Part shown: positions 34,548-43,718 of the stretch, one piece after another | How positions within the stretch are numbered: the stretch's first letter is position 1 | How the letters are laid out: every line of letters starts with the position of its first letter | Source of the DNA: Roseovarius sp. W115 | GTDB taxonomy: Bacteria; Pseudomonadota; Alphaproteobacteria; Rhodobacterales; Rhodobacteraceae | Reading direction: 5' to 3' | NCBI RefSeq assembly: GCF_032842945.2 | Contig: NZ_CP146606.1 | Coordinates: forward strand, 1,926,501 to 1,990,500 | Length of the DNA stretch: 64,000 bases | Translations under genes and position numbers: made by a program | The notes under the pieces: generated by a model | What the model was told of the DNA's origin: nothing | The model's input: the letters and a program-made list of their open reading frames with translations, nothing else | The model's database searches: none

Positions 34548-35384
34548 ATGGGTAAGAAAATTTGGGCAAATATTCCGGCGGGGCACGATAGCCCTATGGC
34601 CTATGCGATTTCATCGCGTGACCAGTCGGTTATTCGCATGGTGGATGAGGCTGTGCGGCACAAGCAAGTGACGCTGGCGTACCAGTCAATCGTCCCGGCC
34701 GGGGATCAGGCGCGGCCGGCCTTTTACGAAGGTCTGATCCGGGTGCTTGACCCCACCGGGCGGATCATTCCCGCGCGGGACTTCATAGGGTCCATCGAGG
34801 CGACGGAAACCGGGCGGATCATTGATTGTCTGGCTTTGGAAAAAGGGCTGGCCTGCCTCAGGCGGTTTCCCAGTCTTCGACTGGCGATTAACATGTCGGC
34901 GCGCTCCATCGGCTATCCCCGTTGGATGCGGTCGCTCAAACGCGGGATTGCCAAAGATCCGACAGTTGCAGAGCGTCTCATTTTGGAAATCACCGAAAGC
35001 TCGGCAATGCTCATTCCGGAGCTTGTGGTCAGTTTCATGTCCGACCTGCAACGCAAAGGCATCAGTTTTGCGCTCGATGATTTCGGAGGGGGCTATACGT
35101 CTTTCCGATATCTGAGGGATTTCTATTTCGATATTCTGAAAGTAGATGGCCAATTCATTCGCGGTATTGCGGATGATCCGGACAATCAGGTTCTTACACG
35201 CGCGCTTTTGTCCATTGCCGAGCAGTTTGACCTGGTGACCGTGGCGGAAAGTGTCGAGAACCCGCGCGATGCGGTGTATCTTAGCCATATGGGATTTGAC
35301 TGTCTTCAGGGCTACTACTTTGGGGCGCCCACAATTCATGCGCCGTGGGAAGAAGTTCGGCAAGAGCGCGCCGCTTCGGCCTGA
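34548..35384 (+). CDS. EAL-domain protein (c-di-GMP phosphodiesterase-like)
   Basis: A 278-residue stand-alone EAL domain without sensor or GGDEF partner. The motif order is YEGLIR (in place of EAL), INMSARSIG, EITES, DDFGGGYTSF, LKVDGQFI, AESVEN and QGYYFG. The metal-binding acidic residues and the Lys are kept; EAL to EGL and AEGVE to AESVE are conservative. Activity is likely but not certain. GGAG six bases before the ATG at 34548 supports this start over 34497. Confidence 0.8.
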   Translation: MGKKIWANIPAGHDSPMAYAISSRDQSVIRMVDEAVRHKQVTLAYQSIVPAGDQARPAFYEGLIRVLDPTGRIIPARDFIGSIEATETGRIIDCLALEKGLACLRRFPSLRLAINMSARSIGYPRWMRSLKRGIAKDPTVAERLILEITESSAMLIPELVVSFMSDLQRKGISFALDDFGGGYTSFRYLRDFYFDILKVDGQFIRGIADDPDNQVLTRALLSIAEQFDLVTVAESVENPRDAVYLSHMGFDCLQGYYFGAPTIHAPWEEVRQERAASA

Positions 35385-35521
35385 CCTGTGACACTACGTA
35401 CATTGCCGCGCTGCGGCGCCTGCGGTAAACCCCGTCGCGAGAGGCGGGGAATCCGGTACGCTACCGTTTGTTGCTGCAAGGTCTTCCTCGAAATGTGAAA
35501 CCTAAATTCGTGGAGGACAAC

Positions 35522-36697
35522 ATGACAAATGTCGTCATCGCATCCGCGGCTCGGACCGCCGTGGGTTCTTTTTCCGGCTCATTCGCCAATACTCCTGCTC
35601 ATGATCTGGGGGCTGCCGTTCTGGAAGCTGTCGTCGAGCGGGCTGGCGTGGAAAAGTCGGATGTATCTGAAACTATCCTTGGTCAGGTTCTGACCGCCGC
35701 TCAGGGTCAAAACCCTGCGCGTCAGGCGCATGTGAACGCAGGCTTACCCGTGGAATCATCCGCTTGGGGCCTCAACCAGGTTTGTGGCTCGGGTCTTCGG
35801 GCCGTGGCACTGGGTGCACAGCATATCCAGTTGGGTGACGCGGATGTCGTCGCAGCCGGTGGTCAAGAGAACATGACCCTCAGCCCTCATGCCGCCGCGC
35901 TGCGTGCTGGACACAAAATGGGCGATATGAAATACATCGACACGATGATCCGGGACGGTCTTTGGGATGCGTTCAATGGCTACCATATGGGCCAGACCGC
36001 AGAAAACGTGGCCGACCAGTGGCAGATCACCCGCGACATGCAGGATGAGTTTGCCGTGGCGTCGCAGAACAAAGCAGAAGCGGCTCAAAAGGCCGGCAAG
36101 TTTGCGGATGAAATCGTGCCGTTCACGGTGAAGACCCGCAAAGGTGATATTGTGGTAGACAGCGATGAATACATCCGCCACGGCGCAAACATTGAGGCGA
36201 TGGCCAAGATGCGCCCGGCCTTTACAAAGGATGGTTCGGTGACAGCGGCCAATGCGTCGGGCCTGAATGACGGTGCAGCTGCTGTGCTATTGATGAGCGC
36301 TGACAATGCCGAGAAGCGCGGCATCGAGCCTTTGGCACGGATCGCATCTTATGCGACAGCGGGTCTTGATCCATCGATCATGGGTGTTGGGCCAATTCAT
36401 GCCAGCCGCAAAGCCTTGGACAAAGCGGGCTGGAGCGTGGCTGACCTTGATCTGGTTGAAGCGAATGAGGCCTTCGCCGCCCAAGCCTGTGCCGTAAACA
36501 AGGACATGGGTTGGGATCCGTCGATTGTGAACGTGAACGGTGGCGCGATTGCCATTGGCCACCCAATTGGCGCCTCAGGCTGTCGTGTTCTGAACACGCT
36601 TCTCTTTGAGATGAAGCGCCGCGATGCCAAAAAAGGTCTGGCCACGCTCTGCATCGGCGGTGGCATGGGCGTTGCGCTCTGCGTTGAGCGCCCCTGA
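35522..36697 (+). CDS. phaA: Acetyl-CoA acetyltransferase (beta-ketothiolase)
   Basis: It condenses two acetyl-CoA to acetoacetyl-CoA, the first step of polyhydroxybutyrate synthesis. It has 391 residues from [11 protein letters not shown], with GGAGG six bases upstream. The active sites are Cys in [11 protein letters not shown], His in GHPIGASG and Cys in CIGGGMGVA. phaB follows 70 bases downstream. No phaC synthase is in the window. Confidence 0.93.
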   Translation: MTNVVIASAARTAVGSFSGSFANTPAHDLGAAVLEAVVERAGVEKSDVSETILGQVLTAAQGQNPARQAHVNAGLPVESSAWGLNQVCGSGLRAVALGAQHIQLGDADVVAAGGQENMTLSPHAAALRAGHKMGDMKYIDTMIRDGLWDAFNGYHMGQTAENVADQWQITRDMQDEFAVASQNKAEAAQKAGKFADEIVPFTVKTRKGDIVVDSDEYIRHGANIEAMAKMRPAFTKDGSVTAANASGLNDGAAAVLLMSADNAEKRGIEPLARIASYATAGLDPSIMGVGPIHASRKALDKAGWSVADLDLVEANEAFAAQACAVNKDMGWDPSIVNVNGGAIAIGHPIGASGCRVLNTLLFEMKRRDAKKGLATLCIGGGMGVALCVERP

Positions 36698-36767
36698 TCC
36701 AAATCAATGACATCCCATCCGGGTCGAGATAGCTCGGCCCGGATCACATATTTTCGGAGGAAGAAAC

Positions 36768-37490
36768 ATGTCCCGAACTGCACTCGTCACAGGCGGAAGC
36801 CGTGGTATCGGTGAAGCCATTTCAAAACAACTGAAGTCGGAAGGCTACAACGTCGCCGCCACTTACGCCGGCAATGATGAAAAGGCCGCTGCCTTTACGG
36901 CTGAAACCGGTATCAAGACGTACAAATGGAACGTCGCCGACTATGACGCCAGCCAGGCCGGAATTGCTCAAATCGAAGCTGATCTTGGCCCGATCGACAC
37001 CGTTGTGGCCAATGCGGGCATCACCCGCGACGCCCCATTCCACCGCATGAGCCCTGAGCAGTGGAAAGAGGTGATCGACACCAATCTCACAGGCGTGTTC
37101 AACACGGTTCACCCTGTTTGGCCAGGTATGCGAGAGCGCAAGTTTGGCCGCGTGATCGTGATCAGCTCGATCAACGGCCAAAAAGGTCAGTTCGGTCAGG
37201 TCAACTATGCGGCCACGAAAGCGGGCGATCTGGGTATCGTGAAATCGCTGGCGCAGGAAGGTGCGCGTGCGGGCATCACTGCCAACGCGATTTGCCCGGG
37301 CTACATCGCGACCGAAATGGTTATGGCGATTGATGAGAGCATTCGCGAGAAGATCATTGCAGGCATTCCAGCTGGCCGTCTTGGCACACCCGAAGAAATC
37401 GCGCGCTGCGTGAGCTTCCTCGCGTCGGAAGACTCGGGCTTTATCAACGGCTCGACTATTTCGGCCAATGGTGCGCAGTTCTTCGTTTAA
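36768..37490 (+). CDS. phaB: Acetoacetyl-CoA reductase
   Basis: An NADPH-dependent SDR that makes 3-hydroxybutyryl-CoA. It has 240 residues with TGGSRGIGEAI nucleotide loop, NAGITRD, the catalytic Ser-Tyr-Lys in VISSINGQKGQFGQVNYAATKAG (as span) and NAICPGYIATEM. GGAGGAAG precedes the ATG. It pairs with phaA and ends in a strong terminator. Confidence 0.94.
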   Translation: MSRTALVTGGSRGIGEAISKQLKSEGYNVAATYAGNDEKAAAFTAETGIKTYKWNVADYDASQAGIAQIEADLGPIDTVVANAGITRDAPFHRMSPEQWKEVIDTNLTGVFNTVHPVWPGMRERKFGRVIVISSINGQKGQFGQVNYAATKAGDLGIVKSLAQEGARAGITANAICPGYIATEMVMAIDESIREKIIAGIPAGRLGTPEEIARCVSFLASEDSGFINGSTISANGAQFFV

Positions 37491-37511
37491 GACAGCGACA
37501 TTCAAAAATTG

Positions 37512-37545
37512 AAGGGCCGGTCACTGCGACCGGCCCTTTGCTTTT
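37512..37545 (+). terminator. Terminator after phaAB
   Basis: AAGGGCCGGTC-actgc-GACCGGCCCTT is a perfect 11-bp stem with a 5-base loop, followed by TGCTTTT, 22 bases after the phaB stop. Confidence 0.9.
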
Positions 37546-37562
37546 CCGCTGACTTGCAACGA

Positions 37563-37682
37563 TCACGCGGAAGGCGTTTTGTGCATCAGGCGAGCAAAGA
37601 AGTTGCCGATAACCTGGCTGCGTTCATGATGGGCGGCGCGGTAGGCGTCACGGAGGCGGGCGTTTGATGTGATCTCGATCAT
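37563..37682 (-). CDS. 39-residue small protein
   Basis: The ATG at 37682, with AAGGA nine bases upstream, opens MIEITSNARLRDAYRAAHHE and ends RLMHKTPSA. The sequence is helix-prone and basic and looks like the short Arg-rich proteins common in Rhodobacterales. It is divergent from the LysR gene at 37789, so the 106-base gap holds both promoters. The function is unknown. Confidence 0.55.
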   Translation of the reverse strand: MIEITSNARLRDAYRAAHHERSQVIGNFFARLMHKTPSA

Positions 37683-37765
37683 GGCGGGTGATCCTTCTGT
37701 TTAACTTGTCTGATGTGAATATGCGCCTTCGAAATGAAGCTTACAAACGAGACTTTTCATTGCTT

Positions 37766-37786
37766 CAGTTAAGTATTATTTAACTG
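37766..37786. promoter_or_regulatory. LysR-type palindrome abutting a LysR start codon
   Basis: CAGTTAA-gtattat-TTAACTG is a perfect 7-bp inverted repeat with a 7-base spacer and a T-N11-A core. It ends two bases before the ATG at 37789. It leaves no room for a Shine-Dalgarno sequence, so the mRNA may be leaderless and self-repressed. Confidence 0.55.
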
Positions 37787-37788
37787 AC

Positions 37789-38727
37789 ATGAGTGATCGA
37801 TTGCCTCCTTTGACCGCGTTGCGCGCCTTTGATGCTGCCGCGCGACATATGTCTTTTCAAAAAGCCGCGGATGAATTGAGTGTGACGCCTGCAGCGCTGT
37901 CGTTCCAAATCAAGTCGCTGGAACAGCATCTGGGGGCGCCGTTGTTCCGCCGGCTCAATCGGGCGGTCGCGCTGACGGAAGCAGGAGAAACACTGGCACC
38001 TGGGTGTCGGGACGGGTTCACATCACTCGTGGCAGCCTGGACGGCGACGCGACGGTTGCAGGACGTGTCCAGCCTGACGGTGACGGCGGGGCCGGGGTTT
38101 ACTTCTAAGTGGTTGGCACCACGTCTTTTCGAGTTTGCACAGGCGCATCCCGAAATCGAGTTACGGTTTGCTGCGTCGCTCAAGGCCATGGATTTTGACC
38201 GAGACCAGGTCGACGTGGCTATTCGGTTTGGCTATGGGCCGGATACGGATGTGTGGTCCTTGCCCTTGGCCGAAGAATGGGTGACGCCGGTTATGACGCC
38301 GACGCTCGCGACACAATTCCCCACACCTGAGAGTTTGAGAGATGCGGTTCTGATTGTGGATCAGAGCATTGATTTTCTTGATCCGTCACCCACATGGGCC
38401 AACTGGTTTCGCAGTGTTGGCGTGGATCCGATAGAGGCGCATGGCCCACGGTTTTCACAGACCGACCATGCGGTGGATGCGGCGCTGGCTGGGGTTGGCG
38501 TGACCCTTGGGCGGCGGGCACTGGTGATCAAGGACCTGATGGATGGCCGTTTGGTGGCCCCTTACAAAGTGGCCCTCAGTACCGGCGCGCGCTTTCGGTT
38601 TCTGTGCCGCAAAGGGTCAGAAGACAAACCTCAGATAAAAGCGTTTCGGGATTGGATGCTTGCCGAGATAGACAAAGGGCGACCCAGTTCGGATCAGATG
38701 AAAATTCTACCACTACCCTCGGAGTAA
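37789..38727 (+). CDS. LysR-family regulator, GcvA-like
   Basis: A 312-residue protein with an N-terminal HTH (LPPLTALRAFDAAARHMSFQ to KSLEQHLGAPLF) and a GcvA-type effector domain (residues 95-300, LTVTAGPGFTSKWLAPRL). GcvA relatives control glycine cleavage or beta-lactamase genes; the target here is not evident. A palindrome lies directly upstream. Confidence 0.85.
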   Translation: MSDRLPPLTALRAFDAAARHMSFQKAADELSVTPAALSFQIKSLEQHLGAPLFRRLNRAVALTEAGETLAPGCRDGFTSLVAAWTATRRLQDVSSLTVTAGPGFTSKWLAPRLFEFAQAHPEIELRFAASLKAMDFDRDQVDVAIRFGYGPDTDVWSLPLAEEWVTPVMTPTLATQFPTPESLRDAVLIVDQSIDFLDPSPTWANWFRSVGVDPIEAHGPRFSQTDHAVDAALAGVGVTLGRRALVIKDLMDGRLVAPYKVALSTGARFRFLCRKGSEDKPQIKAFRDWMLAEIDKGRPSSDQMKILPLPSE

Positions 38728-38768
38728 ACCCCAGGGCTATGTTCAGTTTCTGAAGGTGAGTTCGAGGT

Positions 38769-38933
38769 CTAGGACGAAAGCCTCTCAATTTCCTCTTTAA
38801 GTCGAAGCTTTTGTTTCTTCATATCCGCGATTTCAAAGTCGTTGGAACCTGGGGCACGCTGTGCGGCTTCTACCTGTTCCGAGAGATTCTGATGTTTTCT
38901 TTTCAGCTCGTCGACATGCGAATTCAAAGACAT
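38769..38933 (-). CDS. DUF465 (YdcH-like) small protein
   Basis: A 54-residue, almost wholly helical protein: SLNSHVDELKRKHQNLSEQVE, then DFEIADMKKQKLRLKEEIERL. This is the DUF465 pattern. GAGAGG precedes the ATG at 38933 by five bases. The function is unknown. It is convergent with the LysR gene. Confidence 0.78.
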   Translation of the reverse strand: MSLNSHVDELKRKHQNLSEQVEAAQRAPGSNDFEIADMKKQKLRLKEEIERLSS

Positions 38934-39049
38934 AAATGCCTCTCCTCTCATTTTCTGTAAGCGCGAATCTGAGTGCATCACAAAAGATGATTCCTGTCAC
39001 GCTGCGCGCGCATAGTGATTTGCTGGAACATCTTAACAAAGCGTGAATT

Positions 39050-39820
39050 TTAAGCTGGAAAGTTTAGCGCACCGGCATCGCGCAAAATACAAACTGTTGC
39101 TTGAGTGTAGTTTTCCGCGTCAGCCAAATGTTTGTCACCTTCGTGCAATATCCACGGTTGATGAAGTCGAAACTCAGCGTTTCCATTTTTGCGACCGCGC
39201 AAAAGGATCAGCTTGGCTGCCCGCCCCGAACGCGGGGCCAGAGGTAGAGCTTCCAGACTGCCCAAGTGCGTTCGAAAGGCGCTTAGCAGGTCTGGCAGGC
39301 GTTCGGTTCGGTTAATAAAGGTAACAGTGCCCTTGGGGCAGGTACGTTTGGCTGCAGTGGCGACCCAATCGGATAAGGGCGCGGAGCCTGCCAGAGCGAC
39401 CTCACGGCCTATATCGTCAGCAGCGGTGCGCCTTGCCTGATCAAAGTAGGGCGGGTTGGCAATGACATGGCTGAACTGTTTGTCCTTGATTTCGGTCGGT
39501 GGAGCGGCGATGTCACCCAAGATCACGGTCATGTCGATGCCATTTTCCGCCGCGTTCTGCGTTGCGAGTTCAGCATATTGCGCCTGCAATTCAAGGCCGG
39601 TCAGAGCGATCCCAGGTACGCGGCGCGCCAGGCACAACCCTGCGACACCTGCCCCACATCCAAGGTCAAGAATGCTGTCACCGGGTTGTGCCGGGACACT
39701 GGCGGCCAGAAGCACGGGATCTATCCCGGCGCGGTACCCTTGGTGAGGTTGCAGAATTTGAAGCCCACCGCCCAGAAATGCATCTCGGCTGAGGTCTGCG
39801 TCGGACTCACTTTGGGTCAT
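39050..39820 (-). CDS. TrmN6-like N6-adenine methyltransferase
   Basis: A 256-residue SAM methyltransferase with SAM motif ILDLGCGAGVAGLCLA and the amino-methyltransferase signature NPPYFD. The pattern matches enzymes that methylate A37 of valine tRNA, although related proteins act on other substrates. The start overlaps the end of the DUF2007 gene by 14 bases. Confidence 0.78.
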   Translation of the reverse strand: MTQSESDADLSRDAFLGGGLQILQPHQGYRAGIDPVLLAASVPAQPGDSILDLGCGAGVAGLCLARRVPGIALTGLELQAQYAELATQNAAENGIDMTVILGDIAAPPTEIKDKQFSHVIANPPYFDQARRTAADDIGREVALAGSAPLSDWVATAAKRTCPKGTVTFINRTERLPDLLSAFRTHLGSLEALPLAPRSGRAAKLILLRGRKNGNAEFRLHQPWILHEGDKHLADAENYTQATVCILRDAGALNFPA

Positions 39821-40028
39821 CAAGCTCTATGCCGTTGTCGAGTAGCGTGCGGCGCGCGAGGGTGTAGTCGCCATCGGCAACCATCAAGCGCCGCGGGAAA
39901 ATTCCGATACCACCTTCCAGGACGCTCATGTTTACGTCCATTTCAAAGCAGTTTATATCCTCGCCTTGAAGCAGAGCTTTGGCAAAGGCAATGATCGTCG
40001 GATCGGTGGTGCTGAGCAGGTGTTTCAT
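39807..40028 (-). CDS. DUF2007 protein
   Basis: A 73-residue protein starting MKHLLSTTDPTIIAFAKALL, with CFEMDVNMSVLEGGIGIFPRR, the DUF2007 signal-transduction-like pattern. It is translationally coupled to the methyltransferase. Upstream in-frame sequence is antisense to the polyprenyl synthase gene and is not included. Confidence 0.75.
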   Translation of the reverse strand: MKHLLSTTDPTIIAFAKALLQGEDINCFEMDVNMSVLEGGIGIFPRRLMVADGDYTLARRTLLDNGIELDDPK

Positions 40029-40084
40029 GTTCTGGGGATGTAAGGGCTGCTCGCTGTGATGTCGAGCCGGGCGATGGGAGTAAC

Positions 40085-41086
40085 ATGGGATTGGATCATA
40101 TTGCGACCAAGCCGCATGAAGCGCTGGCTGATCATCTGTCAGGAAAACTAGGTGATGTGAATACTCTGATCCGTGAGCGCATGGCGTCACGTCATGCACC
40201 GCGTATTCCCGAGGTCACGGCACACTTGGTTGAAGCAGGCGGCAAGCGGCTACGCCCGATGCTGACGTTGGCGACTGCGGATCTGTGTGGGTATGGCGGC
40301 GCATATGATGTGCATCTGGCGGCCACGGTTGAATTCATTCACACCGCGACCTTGCTGCATGACGATGTGGTCGATGAAAGTGCGCAGCGGCGCGGACGAC
40401 CCACGGCAAATTTACTGTGGGACAACAAATCCAGCGTTTTGGTCGGGGACTATCTTTTTGCGCGGTCTTTCCAGTTAATGGTCGAGACTGGATCGCTCCG
40501 AGTGCTGGATATTCTGTCCAACGCGGCAGCGACGATTGCCGAAGGCGAGGTTCTACAGCTGAGCGCGGCGCGGGATTTGCGCACCGATGAGGCAATTTAC
40601 CTGCAGGTCGTGCGCGGCAAGACGGCGGCACTCTTTTCTGCGGCAACTGAAGTGGGCGGTGTGATTGCCGAGGTTGACGAGGCGCATATCAAGGCGCTTT
40701 TTGATTATGGTGATGCGCTGGGCATAGCCTTTCAGATTGTGGATGATCTTTTGGATTATCAGGGCGATGCCAAGGCGACGGGGAAAAATGTGGGTGATGA
40801 TTTCCGCGAACGGAAACTGACTCTTCCGGTGATCAAGGCTGTGGCGGCGGCGTCTGAGACGGAGCGTGCATTCTGGGAACGGACGATTGAGAAGGGCGAT
40901 CAGCGAGACGGTGATCTGGAAGAGGCGCTGCGTTTGTTGCACCATCACGGAACCTTGGAGGCAACGCGTCAAGATGCGCTTGGATGGTCCGGGAAGGCGC
41001 GCGATGCGATCCTGACGCTACCAGAACACCCTGTGCGTGATATGCTAAGTGATCTGGCGGATTACGTGGTTGCGCGGATCAACTGA
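40085..41086 (+). CDS. Polyprenyl diphosphate synthase (ubiquinone side chain)
   Basis: It elongates isoprenyl diphosphates for ubiquinone. It has 333 residues, with the first Asp-rich motif LLHDDVVDES and the second DDLLDYQGD, plus GGKRLRPML. Alphaproteobacteria usually make the decaprenyl chain; chain length cannot be read from the sequence. It is divergent from DUF2007 and overlaps the ispE 3' end by eight bases. Confidence 0.9.
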   Translation: MGLDHIATKPHEALADHLSGKLGDVNTLIRERMASRHAPRIPEVTAHLVEAGGKRLRPMLTLATADLCGYGGAYDVHLAATVEFIHTATLLHDDVVDESAQRRGRPTANLLWDNKSSVLVGDYLFARSFQLMVETGSLRVLDILSNAAATIAEGEVLQLSAARDLRTDEAIYLQVVRGKTAALFSAATEVGGVIAEVDEAHIKALFDYGDALGIAFQIVDDLLDYQGDAKATGKNVGDDFRERKLTLPVIKAVAAASETERAFWERTIEKGDQRDGDLEEALRLLHHHGTLEATRQDALGWSGKARDAILTLPEHPVRDMLSDLADYVVARIN

Positions 41087-41903
41087 GCCGGGTCGAGCGG
41101 ATCCACCAATTCGGATAGTTTGACTGAAGCCGCGCAGCGGCGTTTTTGGCCGTCGTGGCATCAGGATAAAGCCCGAAACATGTGGCGCCTGAGCCCGACA
41201 TCCGAGAAAGCAAACAATCTTGGGTCGCGTTCAGTGCGTTCAGTGTGGCCGTCACGGCGGGCTCCACAGTAATGGCCGGAACCTCGAGATCGTTGCGCAT
41301 CTGTCCAAGCCAATCGGCAAATGCGGGTGCATCAAGGTCGGCTGGAATGGTATCCGGCATAGGTGGATTGTTCGGCGTTTCGAGAATTCTAAATACCGGG
41401 CCGGTGGGCACGGCGACCATGGGGTTCACCAGCAGTGCTTCGAGCGTCGGCAAGTGATCCAACGGGATTATGTGTTCCCCGATCCCCCGCATTCGTGCTG
41501 CCTTGGCATGCATACAGACGGGAACATCGGCTCCGAGTGACAGGCCGTTGTCTTGCACCGGTGTGCCGGTTATGTTCCTTAGAACACGCAGGATCGTGCC
41601 AGCATCGGACGACCCACCCCCGATGCCAGCGGCGTTGGGCAGGTGTTTTTCAAGCTCGATCTCTGCGGTGGCCCCGATCAGATTGGCGGCTCGGATCACG
41701 AGGTTGCTGTCATCGGTGGGCACACCCTGTGAGAGCGGGCCGCTGACGCGTAGTATCGTCTTGGGGGCCGGTGTGATGCGCAGACGATCCCCCACATCGG
41801 CGAACATGACAAGCGAGTCGAGCAGGTGATAGCCATCGTCACGGCGGCCTGTGACGTGCAGTGTCAGGTTGATCTTGGCAGGCGCGAAGGCCTCAACCGT
41901 CAT
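41079..41903 (-). CDS. ispE: 4-diphosphocytidyl-2-C-methyl-D-erythritol kinase
   Basis: A kinase of the MEP isoprenoid pathway. It has 274 residues: APAKINLTLHVTGRRDDGYH at the start and the GHMP ATP loop PNAAGIGGGSSDAG. The C-terminal motif is SRMSGSGATCFGL. The start at 41903 lies inside the end of the TPR gene (11-base overlap). It neighbours a prenyl-chain synthase on the other strand. Confidence 0.93.
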   Translation of the reverse strand: MTVEAFAPAKINLTLHVTGRRDDGYHLLDSLVMFADVGDRLRITPAPKTILRVSGPLSQGVPTDDSNLVIRAANLIGATAEIELEKHLPNAAGIGGGSSDAGTILRVLRNITGTPVQDNGLSLGADVPVCMHAKAARMRGIGEHIIPLDHLPTLEALLVNPMVAVPTGPVFRILETPNNPPMPDTIPADLDAPAFADWLGQMRNDLEVPAITVEPAVTATLNALNATQDCLLSRMSGSGATCFGLYPDATTAKNAAARLQSNYPNWWIRSTRLS

Positions 41904-43599
41904 CGGCGACTTCAAGTGGGGGTGCGCCTTCTTCTTCGAGCACGACGTCGAGACCAACCTCAAGCTTGCGACGGATGCGATCAGGGTCGATGTCGGGCGA
42001 CGGGTTTTCTTCATCCACAAATGAGAGCGCACGCTTCCATTGGAACTCGGCCTCGGTATGACGGCCCACTGCCCAGAGCACGTCACCCAAGTGGTCGTTG
42101 ACCACCGGATCAACCGGCATCAGCTCGGCGGCGCGCTCCATGTGTATGATGGCTTCGTCATAGTTTCCCAGGCGGTAGAGAACCCAGCCGAGGCTATCGA
42201 CAATGAAACCGCTGTCAGGCTGACGTTCAACAGCGCGCTCAATCATGCTGAGTGCCTCGTCCAACTTGATCTGCTTTTCGACCAGCGAGTAGCCGAGATA
42301 GTTGAGGACCTGCGGATGATCAGGGTTTAGTTCGAGGGCTTTGCGGAAATCGGCCTCGGCTTTCTCCCAAACTCCCAAACGTTCGTGGCTTATGGCGCGC
42401 GCGTAGTAGACGAACCACTGTTCAGTGCCACGGCCGTCATAAAGCGAGATCGCTTCGTCATAGGCGGCAACGGCGTCGTCGTAACGCTCGTTCTGACGGT
42501 AGAGATCACCTGAGGACACATGCACAAGGGGCAGCTCAGGATGCGAAACGCGAAGCTGTTCCAGAACTTCGATTGCGGCATCTGATTTCTCAGCCCGACG
42601 CAGGGACTCCGCACGTCCCATTTCGGCGGCAGTGAATGAGGGGTGATCCCGAGGCACGCTCTTGTACACTTCGGTTGCCAATTGATAGCGTTCCAGATCT
42701 TCCAAGAGTTCGGCAGCCATAAGGACGGAGTCGACGTGATCGTTATTCAGGAACTGCGCCGTGCGGGCATAAAGCAAGGTGTAGTCCCGACCCGCCTCGC
42801 TTAAAAGAATTTGTCCAAGCGAATAGAAAACCTCAGCCACCCCGTCTTGAGCCCCGGAGACAAGGCTAAAGGGAACCGGAAGGCCGGTTTCAAGCTCAGC
42901 ACGCAGAGCTGCGATTTGTGGGTCAAGATTGCCGCCAAACGCTTCATCTAGGAGGGCGATCGCCTCATCGTTTCGCTCTAGCTGGCTGAGGACTTCGGCC
43001 CAGGCAATGGTGCCACGTCGCGTACGCTGTAGCGGCTCGTCTTCACCGCCGGAGAAGATTTGCTCAGCGCTTTCGAAATCGCCGACAGCAGCGAGCGCCA
43101 ATGCTTTGTGGTAGTTCGCAAAGCTGCGCAGGCCGCGTTGACCCGCCACGTCATCGAACCTTGCTAAAGCTGACGCCATGTCACCACGGCCCATTTCAAC
43201 CCAGGCAGCGATCAGGCCATCAGCCAGAGCGCTGACACCGCGTTGTGTCTCGATGCGTTCAAGCACCTCATCATAGCGTTCGTTTTTGACAGCATCAGCG
43301 ATGAGCGCGATGAAAGCGACCTGGCTGCGCAGACCTTCCTCATCGATACGTTTGGCAACCGGAACGGCGCTTTCGATGTTGCCCAGAGCCATGAATGAAA
43401 AGACGGTGCTTTCCATGATGGCAGGATTAGAGGTGTCTTTGGTCAAGGCTTGGGTGAAATACTGCGCTGCCGTGTCGAAGTCGTGGTTAACGATCGCCTG
43501 GCGTGCGGCCAAATAGGCGCCGACATCCTCAGATGCCTGCACGGGGACGGCAAAAGCTTGAATAAACGCGGCCAGCGCGCCTGCGGTCAGCACTCTCAC
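41893..43599 (-). CDS. Exported TPR-repeat protein
   Basis: A 568-residue protein. A signal peptide (VRVLTAGALAAFIQAFAVPVQA, cleavage after QAS or nearby, as span) is followed by about ten tetratricopeptide repeats, clearest at residues 390-530 (NYLGYSLVEKQIKLDEALSMIERA region). I chose the GTG at 43599 with GGGAG eight bases upstream, since earlier starts add a long untypical extension. TPR proteins of this length scaffold envelope complexes. The function is unassigned. Confidence 0.8.
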   Translation of the reverse strand: MRVLTAGALAAFIQAFAVPVQASEDVGAYLAARQAIVNHDFDTAAQYFTQALTKDTSNPAIMESTVFSFMALGNIESAVPVAKRIDEEGLRSQVAFIALIADAVKNERYDEVLERIETQRGVSALADGLIAAWVEMGRGDMASALARFDDVAGQRGLRSFANYHKALALAAVGDFESAEQIFSGGEDEPLQRTRRGTIAWAEVLSQLERNDEAIALLDEAFGGNLDPQIAALRAELETGLPVPFSLVSGAQDGVAEVFYSLGQILLSEAGRDYTLLYARTAQFLNNDHVDSVLMAAELLEDLERYQLATEVYKSVPRDHPSFTAAEMGRAESLRRAEKSDAAIEVLEQLRVSHPELPLVHVSSGDLYRQNERYDDAVAAYDEAISLYDGRGTEQWFVYYARAISHERLGVWEKAEADFRKALELNPDHPQVLNYLGYSLVEKQIKLDEALSMIERAVERQPDSGFIVDSLGWVLYRLGNYDEAIIHMERAAELMPVDPVVNDHLGDVLWAVGRHTEAEFQWKRALSFVDEENPSPDIDPDRIRRKLEVGLDVVLEEEGAPPLEVADDG

Positions 43600-43718
43600 G
43601 GTGTGGGCTCCCTGCCTGTGATGCTCTTTGTTGGCGTGAAAGGTAGTGTTTGCTGTGCGCCAAGGCAATGAGGGCGGCCATTTCGCCGCCCCTGAAACGA
43701 TAATTTTTCTGCGAACTG

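Noticed and set aside
35431..35470. Small hairpins (CCCCG/CGGGG and CGGTA/TACCG) before phaA
   Set aside because: Five-base stems without a proper T-run; too weak to call a terminator or riboswitch.
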